Shown here in pieces: positions 22,183 to 29,517 of a stretch of DNA of 32,048 nt. Source of the stretch: an uncultured Oscillospiraceae bacterium (GTDB lineage Bacteria > Bacillota > Clostridia > Oscillospirales > Acutalibacteraceae); the NCBI GenBank assembly GCA_900540535.1, contig UQGM01000030.1, positions 1 to 32,048 of the forward strand, written 5' to 3'. How positions within the stretch are numbered: the first letter of the stretch is position 1; each line of letters starts with the position of its first letter. Both the position numbers and the translations under genes were made by a program. A model generated the notes under the pieces. The model did not search any database. It was not told the DNA's origin and saw only the letters and a program-made list of their open reading frames with translations.

Positions 22183-22941
22183 ATGAAAAAGCTTATATCA
22201 TGGAACGTCAACGGCTTGAGAGCCTGTGTCGGCAAAGGATTTTTTGAGGCTATGGCTTCCCTTGACCCGGATGTTATATGTATACAGGAAACTAAATTAC
22301 AGGCGGGACAGCTTGAAATGCCCGAGGATGGATATTTCCGTTACTGGAACTATGCAGAGAAAAAGGGATATTCCGGAACAGCGATTTTTACAAAAGAGGA
22401 GCCTCTTTCAGTAAATTACGGACTGGGAGAACTGCTCGAAGACAACGAGGGCAGAGTAATAACTTTGGAATTTCCTGAGTATTATCTTATAAATGTATAT
22501 ACACCCAATGCACAAAGGGAGCTTGCAAGGCTGGATTACAGAATGAAATGGGATGATGCATTTCGTGAGTATGCGGCAAAGCTTTCTGAGAAAAAGGGAG
22601 TTGTCGTATGCGGCGATATGAATGTTGCCCATAATGAAATAGATCTCAAAAATCCCAAAACAAATCGAGGCAATGCAGGCTTTTCCGATGAGGAAAGGGA
22701 GAAGTTCACAAAGTTTCTCGATGCCGGATTCATAGATTCATTCAGATATTTTTATCCCGATCTTGAGGGTGCGTATTCCTGGTGGTCATATATGTTCAAT
22801 GCCAGAAAAAACAATGCAGGATGGCGTATTGACTATTTCTGTGTATCGGAAAACATGAAAGATAATCTTGTTTCCGCTGCAATACATCCTGAGGTTTTCG
22901 GTTCGGACCATTGTCCCGTTGAAGTTGTTTTAAATTTATGA
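22183..22941 (+). CDS. xthA: Exodeoxyribonuclease III / AP endonuclease
   Basis: This 252-residue enzyme of the ExoIII (AP endonuclease 1) family repairs abasic sites and removes 3' blocking groups. The magnesium and catalytic residues are in the expected places: WNVNGLR (Asn), CIQETK (metal Glu), GDMNVAHNEIDLKNP (Asp and Asn), GWRIDYF and the final GSDHCPVEV (Asp/His). Length matches the compact exoA type. AAGGAGA precedes ATG 22183. It has its own promoter and is followed by an intergenic stretch without a visible terminator, so transcripts may read on to the 23053 gene. Confidence 0.94.
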   Translation: MKKLISWNVNGLRACVGKGFFEAMASLDPDVICIQETKLQAGQLEMPEDGYFRYWNYAEKKGYSGTAIFTKEEPLSVNYGLGELLEDNEGRVITLEFPEYYLINVYTPNAQRELARLDYRMKWDDAFREYAAKLSEKKGVVVCGDMNVAHNEIDLKNPKTNRGNAGFSDEEREKFTKFLDAGFIDSFRYFYPDLEGAYSWWSYMFNARKNNAGWRIDYFCVSENMKDNLVSAAIHPEVFGSDHCPVEVVLNL

Positions 22942-22977
22942 ATTTTGTTGTGAGATTGTAAACAATGGCTGAAAAAA

Positions 22978-23006
22978 TTGAAATTGATGTTTTCTCATGG
23001 TAAAAT
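22978..23006 (+). promoter_or_regulatory. Sigma-A promoter of the zinc-ribbon/TPR operon
   Basis: TTGAAA (22978-22983), exactly 17 bp and TAAAAT (23001-23006) preceded by TGG, giving both a -35 and an extended -10. Confidence 0.7.
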
Positions 23007-23052
23007 GAAAAAGCGCTTAGTGTAAGAATATCCAATTAAGGGAGGTATTTCC

Positions 23053-24609
23053 TTGTCAGATTTTAAAGAAAAAGAAAAGGGCGAAGGTTTGCCGGAAGAG
23101 AATAATCCGGCAGCTGCTGAATCTGAGACAGATGCAAAGGCGCTGTCTGATGAAGCAAATAAGCCCGCTGAAGAAAAAACGGAAAAAGAGGAACTTGAAG
23201 AGCTTGCGGCTTTGTTCCAGCAGGAGCTTAATAAGGCCAAGGAGCAGGCGGAAAAGAACAGCTCAATTTCCGACTGGGACAATCTTGCCACAGTTAACCG
23301 TACCGTTGATGGAATAGAAACCGAAGAGCCTGTGTCTGATGAAAAGACAGATTCAGAATCTGAAAAAGCTTCCGAGAAAGAAGCAGAGGAAGAGGAAGAA
23401 ACTGACGAATCTCTGTGCATTCGCTGCGGAACCAATGAACGCAAGACTGATGAAAACGGTGAATATGTCAGCGATTACTGTGAGGAATGTGAAAAAGCAC
23501 GTCTTAAAACTCATGTAAGCTGGATAGGAGCAGTTTTTTTCATACTTGCAGTTGCCGTTATGATTTTTGCAGGCAGAGACTTTGCAAAATCAGCTGATAG
23601 CTTCAAGGCAGTTTTGGAAGCAGATGCACTGAGAATGGATAAAAAGTATACATCTGCTATGGATGCATATTATAGCTGCCTTTCATCTGGAAATGACAGA
23701 GGATATGTAATTAAAAATATGCTCAAATGTTATGAGCAGGGTGATCAGATAGTATATGCATCGCAGATACTTACTCAGCTTGGATATGATGAAGATACAT
23801 TAGGTAAGCCCTGGAACTCATATCTTAAAAAGCTTTATGATAAATCTGAAAAGTTAAATGCTACGGCTACCGCTGCTTCACAGGCAGTAACCGATGCTAC
23901 TGATGATCAAGGAAAGCTCGATTATGATGCAGCAGTTAAGGCTTTGGATGAGATCGCTGCCAATGAGGAATATGATCCTGCAGTTGTTCAGTATTACCGT
24001 TACTATGCAGCTTCTCTCGCTTCAAAGAGTGTGGATGAACTTATTCAGATCATTTCTGCAAACCAGTCTTATGTAGACGAATATCCCTGGCTCTTCCTTC
24101 CGAAGCTTGCAACTCTTAAAGTCAGAGCGGGCGATTCAGAGGGTGCACTGGCACTGTGTGACGAAATGCTTAAATTCAATCAGGAGTTCGCAGATGCATA
24201 TATTGTAAGAATTTACAATGCCAGAATGAATAAGGATTACGAAAAAGCAATTTCAGAAGCAGATGCTGCCGCAAAGCTGTTTAACGGAAGCGAAGGCGGC
24301 GACGGAGCAGTTAATACCTATGCTCTTGGTGAAATTTATCGCCAGCGCAGTATAGCTTGTCTTCTTGCAGGAAAAACCGAAGAGGGCATAGAATATGCTG
24401 AAAAGTCTCAGAACACATATCAGTCAGTAGACAGCACCAACCTTTTGGGTATCTGCTATATACTCAATAAGGATGAGACTAAATACAAGGAAACCCAGGA
24501 ATTCCTTGAAGGCTACGGATACACATATCTTACTGATGTTACAAACTTCAAGGCAGGCAAAGTAACCCTTGAAGAAATCTTTCTTGAGGACGGAGGGGAG
24601 CTTCAGTGA
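23053..24609 (+). CDS. Zinc-ribbon, single-TM, TPR-like repeat protein
   Basis: A 518-residue protein with no named family that I recognise. Residues 1-120 are acidic and low-complexity; a zinc ribbon follows (C122-IR-C125, C143-EE-C146), then one membrane helix (about 157-175), then a long helical C-terminal region. That region reads as TPR-like repeats (for example EADALRMDKKYTSAMDAYY, GALALCDEMLKFNQEFADAY, NKDYEKAISEADAAAKLF, GKTEEGIEYAEKSQ). With a positive flank (KARLKTH) before the helix, the N-terminus is likely inside and the repeats outside. TTG 23053 is the start, with GGGAGGT just upstream. The next gene starts 4 bases before its stop, so the two proteins probably work together. 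An assembly or scaffolding role for envelope proteins is a guess. Confidence 0.65.
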   Translation: MSDFKEKEKGEGLPEENNPAAAESETDAKALSDEANKPAEEKTEKEELEELAALFQQELNKAKEQAEKNSSISDWDNLATVNRTVDGIETEEPVSDEKTDSESEKASEKEAEEEEETDESLCIRCGTNERKTDENGEYVSDYCEECEKARLKTHVSWIGAVFFILAVAVMIFAGRDFAKSADSFKAVLEADALRMDKKYTSAMDAYYSCLSSGNDRGYVIKNMLKCYEQGDQIVYASQILTQLGYDEDTLGKPWNSYLKKLYDKSEKLNATATAASQAVTDATDDQGKLDYDAAVKALDEIAANEEYDPAVVQYYRYYAASLASKSVDELIQIISANQSYVDEYPWLFLPKLATLKVRAGDSEGALALCDEMLKFNQEFADAYIVRIYNARMNKDYEKAISEADAAAKLFNGSEGGDGAVNTYALGEIYRQRSIACLLAGKTEEGIEYAEKSQNTYQSVDSTNLLGICYILNKDETKYKETQEFLEGYGYTYLTDVTNFKAGKVTLEEIFLEDGGELQ

Positions 24610-25133
24610 AAATGATAGGATTTATAATTAAGGTGCTCACTTTTCCGGGAGCTTACCTGCACGGATACTGGGAGCATATAATGTGCAAAACATATGATTG
24701 CCCGGTTGATGATAATCGTTATTTTACAAAAGGCGAAATGTGCGGTCATGTTGATCACGAGTTTTTCCCCACAGCGGCAAGACAGTTCCTTTTCTGCTTC
24801 TTCCCAATGCTGTTTAATCTCTTCTTAGGTTTTGCAATAGGTATCCCGGCAGTTATAAGAATTTTCTTTGTTGGCGGAGAACAGTGGTATCACTATGTTC
24901 TGCTGTGGCTTGGAATCTCATTCCTTACAAATCTTTTCCCGCTTATTGATGATGCAATGGCAATGTGGGAGGGTGTTTATAACAGCGATAAGAACATTTT
25001 TGTAAAGATCATTGCTGCACCCCTTTATGCAATAATCTATGCAGGCGCATATCTCAACACTTGGGGACTTACTGTTATAACAAGTGCTCTTGCACTGTAT
25101 TATTTCCCTCTTATCGGAATTTTGTTTGTGTGA
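24606..25133 (+). CDS. Degenerate membrane metallopeptidase-like protein
   Basis: A 175-residue multi-pass protein of unknown function. GTG 24606, overlapping the upstream stop by 4 bases, is preferred because GGAGGGG (24592-24598) lies 7 bases before it; ATG 24612 is further. The pattern resembles a known group of membrane zincin-like proteins: LTFPGAYLH near the N-terminus, GHVDHEFFP, a long hydrophobic stretch PMLFNLFLGFAIGIP, then LWLGISFLTNLFPLIDDA. In those proteins the first motif is HExxH. Here residues 19-24 read HGYWEH, so the zinc-binding, catalytic arrangement is altered (His, then Glu-His, but not HExxH). It may have lost peptidase activity, or bind metal differently. Resemblance to that group is from memory and not tested. 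A strong terminator follows. Confidence 0.5.
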   Translation: MKMIGFIIKVLTFPGAYLHGYWEHIMCKTYDCPVDDNRYFTKGEMCGHVDHEFFPTAARQFLFCFFPMLFNLFLGFAIGIPAVIRIFFVGGEQWYHYVLLWLGISFLTNLFPLIDDAMAMWEGVYNSDKNIFVKIIAAPLYAIIYAGAYLNTWGLTVITSALALYYFPLIGILFV

Positions 25134-25151
25134 GATAGTTGAATAAATCAG

Positions 25152-25187
25152 AAAAATCCCGCTTTAACTAAAAGCGGGATTTTTTTA
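25152..25187 (+). terminator. Strong intrinsic terminator
   Basis: AAAAATCCCGCTTT (25152-25165) pairs with AAAGCGGGATTTTT (25171-25184) around AACTA, followed by TT. It ends the zinc-ribbon/TPR unit. Confidence 0.9.
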
Positions 25188-25206
25188 ATATTATAAAAAA
25201 TTTTTC

Positions 25207-25235
25207 TTGACTTTTGGCACTGACTGAGTTATAAT
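25207..25235 (+). promoter_or_regulatory. Promoter of the tRNA-Val gene
   Basis: TTGACT (25207-25212), exactly 17 bp and a perfect TATAAT (25230-25235), about 20 bases before the mature tRNA 5' end. It is the strongest promoter in the window, as expected for a stable RNA. Confidence 0.9.
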
Positions 25236-25255
25236 TTCTCTTGCATTTGCGAAAT

Positions 25256-25331
25256 GGACGTTTAGCTCAGTTGGTAGAGCATTTGCTTGACGTGCAAAGG
25301 GTCAGCGGTTCAAGTCCGTTAACGTCCACCA
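25256..25331 (+). tRNA. tRNA-Val (anticodon GAC)
   Basis: A 76-nt cloverleaf with encoded CCA. The acceptor stem is GGACGTT (25256-25262) with AACGTCC (25321-25327), discriminator A, then CCA. The D arm is GCTC...GAGC with loop AGTTGGTA. The anticodon stem is TTTGC/GCAAA with loop TTGACGT, giving anticodon GAC (reads GUC). The T loop is TTCAAGT. It stands alone between its own promoter and terminator. Confidence 0.96.
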
Positions 25332-25363
25332 AAAGCCTGTATGAAAACATACAGGCTTTTTTT
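25331..25363 (+). terminator. Intrinsic terminator of the tRNA gene
   Basis: AAAAGCCTGTATG (25331-25343) pairs with CATACAGGCTTTT (25348-25360) around AAAA, followed by TTT. It begins at the final A of the tRNA. Confidence 0.9.
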
Positions 25364-25386
25364 CTTTACTAAATTAATATTTTCAG

Positions 25387-25420
25387 TAAAAAAATAAAGC
25401 CGCTTTTAAAAAGCGGCTTT
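25387..25420 (-). terminator. Intrinsic terminator of hflX
   Basis: AAAGCCGCTT (25396-25405) pairs with AAGCGGCTTT (25411-25420). On the minus strand it is followed by a TATTTTTTT tract (25395-25387). It lies 8 bases past the hflX stop. Confidence 0.85.
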
Positions 25421-25428
25421 TGTTTTCT

Positions 25429-26688
25429 TTAATTTTCTATTGATATAACAAATTCTTTAAGTTCTTCCAAAATTGAAATGGGAATAATTCCATCTATGAG
25501 TATTCCGTCGGGAGTGTATTCTTCGCTTATTACAACTCCCTCCGTTCTGATTCTTCCTGCATGTGCGCCTGAGCTGAATGGGATAAGCACCTTTGCACGG
25601 CTTCTGGTTTTTGGGAGAGCTTTTTCTATTTCTTTAAGGAGCCTGTCAAGTCCTTTGCCCTGTAGAGCGGAAATCATAACAGTTTTGCCTATTGTAGGCA
25701 TATCATAAATGTTGTCTACAAGGTCGCATTTGTTCATAACGGAAATCACAGGAGTGCTTTCACATCCGAGCTCTTTGAGAAGTTTCTGCGTAACTTCAAG
25801 ATGCTCAGAACATTCCGGAGAGGATGCATCGCATACATTCAGAATAACGTGGGCTGCGGCAGCTTCTTCAAGTGTGGATTTAAAGGCTTCAACAAGTTCA
25901 TGGGGCAGGCGGCGTACAAGACCTACTGTGTCGATTAGCATAACTTGTCTGCCGTCAGGGAGAGTTAATGCTCTTGCGGTTGGGTCAAGGGTTGCAAAAA
26001 GCTTGTCCTGAGCGAGAACACCGGCATTTGTAAGGGTATTCATAAGCGTGGATTTTCCGGCGTTGGTGTAGCCGACAATGGCCACTGATTCGATACCCGT
26101 TTTTTCTCTGCGGTTTCGCATTCTGATACGCCGCTTTTCTATTTCTTTCAGTTCTGCTGAAAGAGCCTCTATTCTTCTGCGGATGTGACGGCGGTCACTT
26201 TCGAGCTTTGTTTCACCGGGACCTCTTGTACCTATACCTCCGCCGAGCCTTGAAAGCTCTGTACCTTTTCCGCCGAGGCGTGGAAGAGAATATTTAAGCT
26301 GAGCCAGCTCAACCTGTATTCGTCCCTCTTTTGACCTTGCTCTTGCGGCGAAGATATCAAGTATAAGTGTTGTGCGGTCAATAACACGTACATCGGTAAA
26401 GTTTTCCACATTTCTTTGCTGGGACGGTGAAAGTTCGCAGTCAAAAATTATAAGATCAGCTTCGTTATCTCGGCAGAAATCACGTATTTCCCTAAGCCTG
26501 CCGGAACCTATATAGGTTGCCGGGTCAGGCTTTTCCTTTTTCTGTATAATTTTTGCCAGAACTTTTGAGCCGGCAGTTTTTGCCAGCTCTTCAAGCTCAT
26601 CTATGGAAACTTCGGCGTCGTAATCTCCTGTATCAAGTCCTACAAGAACAGAGGTCTCAGGAGTCTGTATATTTTCAAAAAAAGCCAT
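25429..26688 (-). CDS. hflX: GTPase HflX
   Basis: This 419-residue ribosome-associated GTPase splits or rescues stalled 70S ribosomes under heat or antibiotic stress. The HflX-specific N-terminal domain and the GGIGTRGPGETKLESDRR motif precede the G domain with G1 GYTNAGKSTL, G3 DTVGLVRRLPHELVEAF and G4 NKCDLV. A short C-terminal domain follows. The length is normal. AAAGGAGA lies just before ATG 26688. It has its own promoter at 26729-26757 and terminator at 25387-25420, and is divergent from the EIIC-like gene. Nothing odd is seen. Confidence 0.96.
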   Translation of the reverse strand: MAFFENIQTPETSVLVGLDTGDYDAEVSIDELEELAKTAGSKVLAKIIQKKEKPDPATYIGSGRLREIRDFCRDNEADLIIFDCELSPSQQRNVENFTDVRVIDRTTLILDIFAARARSKEGRIQVELAQLKYSLPRLGGKGTELSRLGGGIGTRGPGETKLESDRRHIRRRIEALSAELKEIEKRRIRMRNRREKTGIESVAIVGYTNAGKSTLMNTLTNAGVLAQDKLFATLDPTARALTLPDGRQVMLIDTVGLVRRLPHELVEAFKSTLEEAAAAHVILNVCDASSPECSEHLEVTQKLLKELGCESTPVISVMNKCDLVDNIYDMPTIGKTVMISALQGKGLDRLLKEIEKALPKTRSRAKVLIPFSSGAHAGRIRTEGVVISEEYTPDGILIDGIIPISILEELKEFVISIEN

Positions 26689-26728
26689 AATTTCTCCTTT
26701 TGTTAAATTTATCCTCTTGATTTATACA

Positions 26729-26757
26729 ATCATAGTACATTGTACCGTGATATTCAA
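26729..26757 (-). promoter_or_regulatory. Sigma-A promoter of hflX
   Basis: Minus strand TTGAAT (26757-26752), a 17-bp spacer and TATGAT (26734-26729), about 40 bases before the start. Confidence 0.75.
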
Positions 26758-26830
26758 GACTTTCAGAAAAAAGTTTGATACATCTTTGTCAATATATTAC
26801 AATATTTTATTCAAATTAATATAAAATTTA

Positions 26831-26859
26831 TTGCATTTATCAACAATTAAAGTTATAAT
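26831..26859 (+). promoter_or_regulatory. Sigma-A promoter of the EIIC-like gene
   Basis: TTGCAT (26831-26836), exactly 17 bp and a perfect TATAAT (26854-26859). Confidence 0.8.
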
Positions 26860-26882
26860 GTGCTCATTAATAATATTTTAAA

Positions 26883-26934
26883 TTCACAAATACCTTTGCG
26901 GGAGGCATTTGTGAAAATGAGGGAAGAAATTTGA
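26883..26934 (+). other. Leader hairpin with a possible 7-codon upstream ORF
   Basis: TTCACAAAT (26883-26891) pairs perfectly with ATTTGTGAA (26907-26915), with inner CCT/AGG pairing that masks the site GGGAGG (26900-26905). This site is well placed for GTG 26911, which opens a 7-codon frame (MKMREEI) ending at TGA 26932-26934, 16 bases before the EIIC-like start. It could be an RNA switch, a DNA operator, or chance; the sequence shows only the pairing and the frame. Confidence 0.4.
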
Positions 26935-26950
26935 GAGACGGAGGTACTAA

Positions 26951-28378
26951 ATGAAAGAACTTTACATTGACACAAAAAAGAAAATTTATCGGTCAACTGC
27001 TATTCTGTTTGTTGTCCAGCTTTTCGGTGCATTAGGTGCAGGCTTCTTTTTTGTAATTCAGAACCTTTTCGGGACCTACCATATTTTAGGCGCTACCGGT
27101 GCGGATCAGGAGCCCATTTTATGGTTTATTCTCTTCTGGGCAACTGACTTTTTTGTTGTGGCGCTAGTGCTGGTACTGAGTTATTTAATAGCAGGTATTC
27201 CGGCTATTGCTCCGGCGCTTTCCCTGTCGGTTTATTTCTGCCATTTTTCATTTGAGAGCGTAAAGGGAGCAGATACATATTTTGCCTATTTTGCAACACC
27301 TGTAGGTTATGAAAAAACCATGGCAATAGGATATATGGGATATTTTATTATGGCGATTTTGCTTTCTCTGTTGATAAAATATCTCTTTGCAGGGTGGACT
27401 GCCGCCAAAGAACCCATAGGCAGAGGAATAGATAAACTTCTTAAAAAGTTCAAAGGTGTACCCGATACTCTTAAGGGCATTACGGTAATCGAAGGCGTTG
27501 ACCTTATTGTGCTTATACTTATCGTTCCCGTTGTGTCCTGTGCTCTTACATATATTCTTATAAAATACGGTATAGAAATACCTTTCGGTGCGGCTGCAAG
27601 ATTTCTCGGAGAACAGCTTTCTGCACTGGCTGCAAATAACGTTATACTCGCTGCGATTATTATGGGACTCATGGTAGGTTTTGACCTTATAGGACCTATG
27701 TCCATGGCAGCTTACTATGTTGCGGCAGTTTCACTGCTTTCAACAGGCGATCCGAGACTTATGACAATTTACTCAGCCTGTTTCATTACCGCAGGTTGGA
27801 CTGCCTTTTTCTCTGTTATCTGGAATAAGGTGTTCAAAAAAGGCGGTAAAACCGACACTGATGATTTTAATATAACCGTCAGCGGACCTATTAACGCATT
27901 TTTTGAAAATATAAAACTGGCAAACGCATTTTCCATGACTTATGCTTACAGAAGCCCGCTTACAGTTATACCGGGACTTATGTCAGGCTCTGCCTTTGCG
28001 GGACTTTTGACAGCTCTTTTCAAAATAGTAAATACTGCATATATAGACGGAAGTCTGCCTAAATATACAACCGGAAATTATACAGCCGGCGCTGTGGATT
28101 ATACATATGCCCAGCTTTTTGAGCGCCGTGAAATATACATGAGCTTTACTCTTCCCTTAAGAAGCGGAGACTGGCTCAGCTGCCGAATACCTTTGCTGCT
28201 CATAATTCTTGTTTCCGGCATGGTCGGAGGCCTTGTAATTATGGGACTTAAACATTGGCAGTATAAGTTTGAGGTTAAGCGTGGCCTTTATTCCGAGCCG
28301 GACGGAGATATGGTAATCGAAATGAGAAACTGGGGCAAGAAGCTTCTTTCTGATGTGAAAGTGAAAAAGGAAGGCTAA
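26951..28378 (+). CDS. Orphan PTS EIIC-like membrane permease (fructose-family-like)
   Basis: This 475-residue multi-pass protein has about ten hydrophobic segments and resembles fructose-type PTS EIIC. The relevant matches are the first-half YFIMAILLSLLIKYLFAG (like the EIIC loop into PKxLKG), the DTLKGITVIEG segment before a helix, and VGFDLIGPMSMAAYYVA (D245), in the place of the conserved FDMGGPxNKxAY. The GG-P-xNK core is changed (IGPMSMA), so substrate handling may differ. No EIIA, EIIB, HPr or sugar kinase is adjacent. A basic cytoplasmic tail closes the protein. GGAGG (26940-26944) precedes ATG 26951. It has its own promoter and terminator. A sugar transporter is likely only by resemblance; the substrate is unknown. 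Confidence 0.6.
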   Translation: MKELYIDTKKKIYRSTAILFVVQLFGALGAGFFFVIQNLFGTYHILGATGADQEPILWFILFWATDFFVVALVLVLSYLIAGIPAIAPALSLSVYFCHFSFESVKGADTYFAYFATPVGYEKTMAIGYMGYFIMAILLSLLIKYLFAGWTAAKEPIGRGIDKLLKKFKGVPDTLKGITVIEGVDLIVLILIVPVVSCALTYILIKYGIEIPFGAAARFLGEQLSALAANNVILAAIIMGLMVGFDLIGPMSMAAYYVAAVSLLSTGDPRLMTIYSACFITAGWTAFFSVIWNKVFKKGGKTDTDDFNITVSGPINAFFENIKLANAFSMTYAYRSPLTVIPGLMSGSAFAGLLTALFKIVNTAYIDGSLPKYTTGNYTAGAVDYTYAQLFERREIYMSFTLPLRSGDWLSCRIPLLLIILVSGMVGGLVIMGLKHWQYKFEVKRGLYSEPDGDMVIEMRNWGKKLLSDVKVKKEG

Positions 28379-28391
28379 AATCAAATAATGT

Positions 28392-28433
28392 GCCGGGGGT
28401 AATTGTTAGAAATAAATTACCTCCGGCTTTTTT
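28392..28433 (+). terminator. Intrinsic terminator after the EIIC-like gene
   Basis: GCCGGGGGTAATT (28392-28404) pairs with AATTACCTCCGGC (28415-28427), 13 bp with one G-U, followed by TTTTTT. Confidence 0.9.
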
Positions 28434-28507
28434 AATGTGTGCTATTAGTGCTATATGTAAGAATTTAAGCTTACAATCAAAAATAATGTGCCTCATTTTG
28501 GAATTTG

Positions 28508-28516
28508 TGGTACAAT
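28508..28516 (+). promoter_or_regulatory. Extended -10 promoter of nadABC
   Basis: TGG-TACAAT (28508-28516), about 50 bases before nadA, without a good -35. I see no clear NiaR-type or NrtR-type operator in 28517-28568. Confidence 0.5.
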
Positions 28517-28568
28517 ATTAAAAAATGTACGGACAAGTTAATTAAAAAATATATTTCGGAGGAAGCAA

Positions 28569-29486
28569 ATGGATATAAAAGAACTGCAAAAGCGCATACT
28601 GGAAGAAAAAAAGCGCAGCGGTACGGTGATTCTGGCTCATACATACCAGTCGCCGGATATAATCGAAATAGCTGATGAGGCAGGAGACAGTTATGCGCTG
28701 GCTCAGGCGGCTAAGAAGTATGAAAACAAAAGGGTAGTAGTCTGCGGAGTAAGATTCATGGCGGAAACCGTAAAAATTCTTTCACCCGAAAAGGATGTGG
28801 TTCTTCCCGTAAGCGGAGCAACATGTCCCATGGCGGAGCAGATTTCACCTGAAAGAGTGGCTGAATTTAAAAAGGAAAACCCCGAAACGGCAGTTGTTGC
28901 ATATGTAAATACAACCGCAGCCCTTAAAGCGGAATGTGATGTCTGTGTTACATCTTCAAGCGCAGTAAAAATTGTTTCTGCGATGCCGGAAAAGGATATA
29001 CTTTTTATTCCCGATAAAAACCTTGGCAGCTTTGTAGCCGAAAAGGTTCCTGAAAAGAATATAATTCTCTGGGACGGCTTCTGCCCTGTGCACAATCAGG
29101 TTACCGCCCAAGAGGTTAAGGAGATACGAGAGGAGCACCCGGAGGCTCTTTTGGCAGTTCATCCCGAATGTCCTGCGGAAGTTGTAAAGGGAGCGGATTT
29201 CATAGGCGCAACAAGCGGAATAATAAAATTTGCCCTTTCTGCCGATAAGCCTGTTATAATCGGAACAGAGGGCGGAGTTTATGACTATCTTGCACCGAGA
29301 AATCCCGAAAAGACATTTTATCAGCTTGCCCCGAAAAAGCTCATATGTGAAGATATGAAAAAGACCTCTCTTGAGGATGTGTATAAGGCTCTTACGGGAG
29401 AAGGCGGCGAAGAGATTGTTCTTTCCGAAGAACTGAGAGTCAGAGCAAAAAGATGTCTTGAGAACATGCTTAAATACGGCGGATGA
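28569..29486 (+). CDS. nadA: Quinolinate synthase
   Basis: This 305-residue iron-sulfur enzyme condenses iminoaspartate with dihydroxyacetone phosphate to quinolinate, the second step of de novo NAD synthesis. The three conserved cysteines binding the [4Fe-4S] cluster are C86 (GATCPMA), C172 (WDGFCPVHN) and C260 (KLICEDM). Other family signatures are ILAHTYQ near the start, VCGVRFMAETVKIL, VAYVNTTAALKAECDVC and VHPECP. Length is that of the short NadA class. GGAGGA (28558-28563) precedes ATG 28569. It is the first gene of nadABC; nadB begins 31 bases after its stop. The cluster fits an anaerobe where the oxygen-labile cluster is safe. Confidence 0.96.
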   Translation: MDIKELQKRILEEKKRSGTVILAHTYQSPDIIEIADEAGDSYALAQAAKKYENKRVVVCGVRFMAETVKILSPEKDVVLPVSGATCPMAEQISPERVAEFKKENPETAVVAYVNTTAALKAECDVCVTSSSAVKIVSAMPEKDILFIPDKNLGSFVAEKVPEKNIILWDGFCPVHNQVTAQEVKEIREEHPEALLAVHPECPAEVVKGADFIGATSGIIKFALSADKPVIIGTEGGVYDYLAPRNPEKTFYQLAPKKLICEDMKKTSLEDVYKALTGEGGEEIVLSEELRVRAKRCLENMLKYGG

Positions 29487-29517
29487 AGCCTTAAAAATAA
29501 TTGTGAGATGACGAAAA

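Noticed and set aside
14176..25187. Shared terminator arms (AAAAATCCCGC) at 14176 and 25152 as a dispersed repeat element
   Set aside because: The likeness is confined to the stem and U-tract, the loops differ, and flanks are unrelated; these are convergent terminator sequences.
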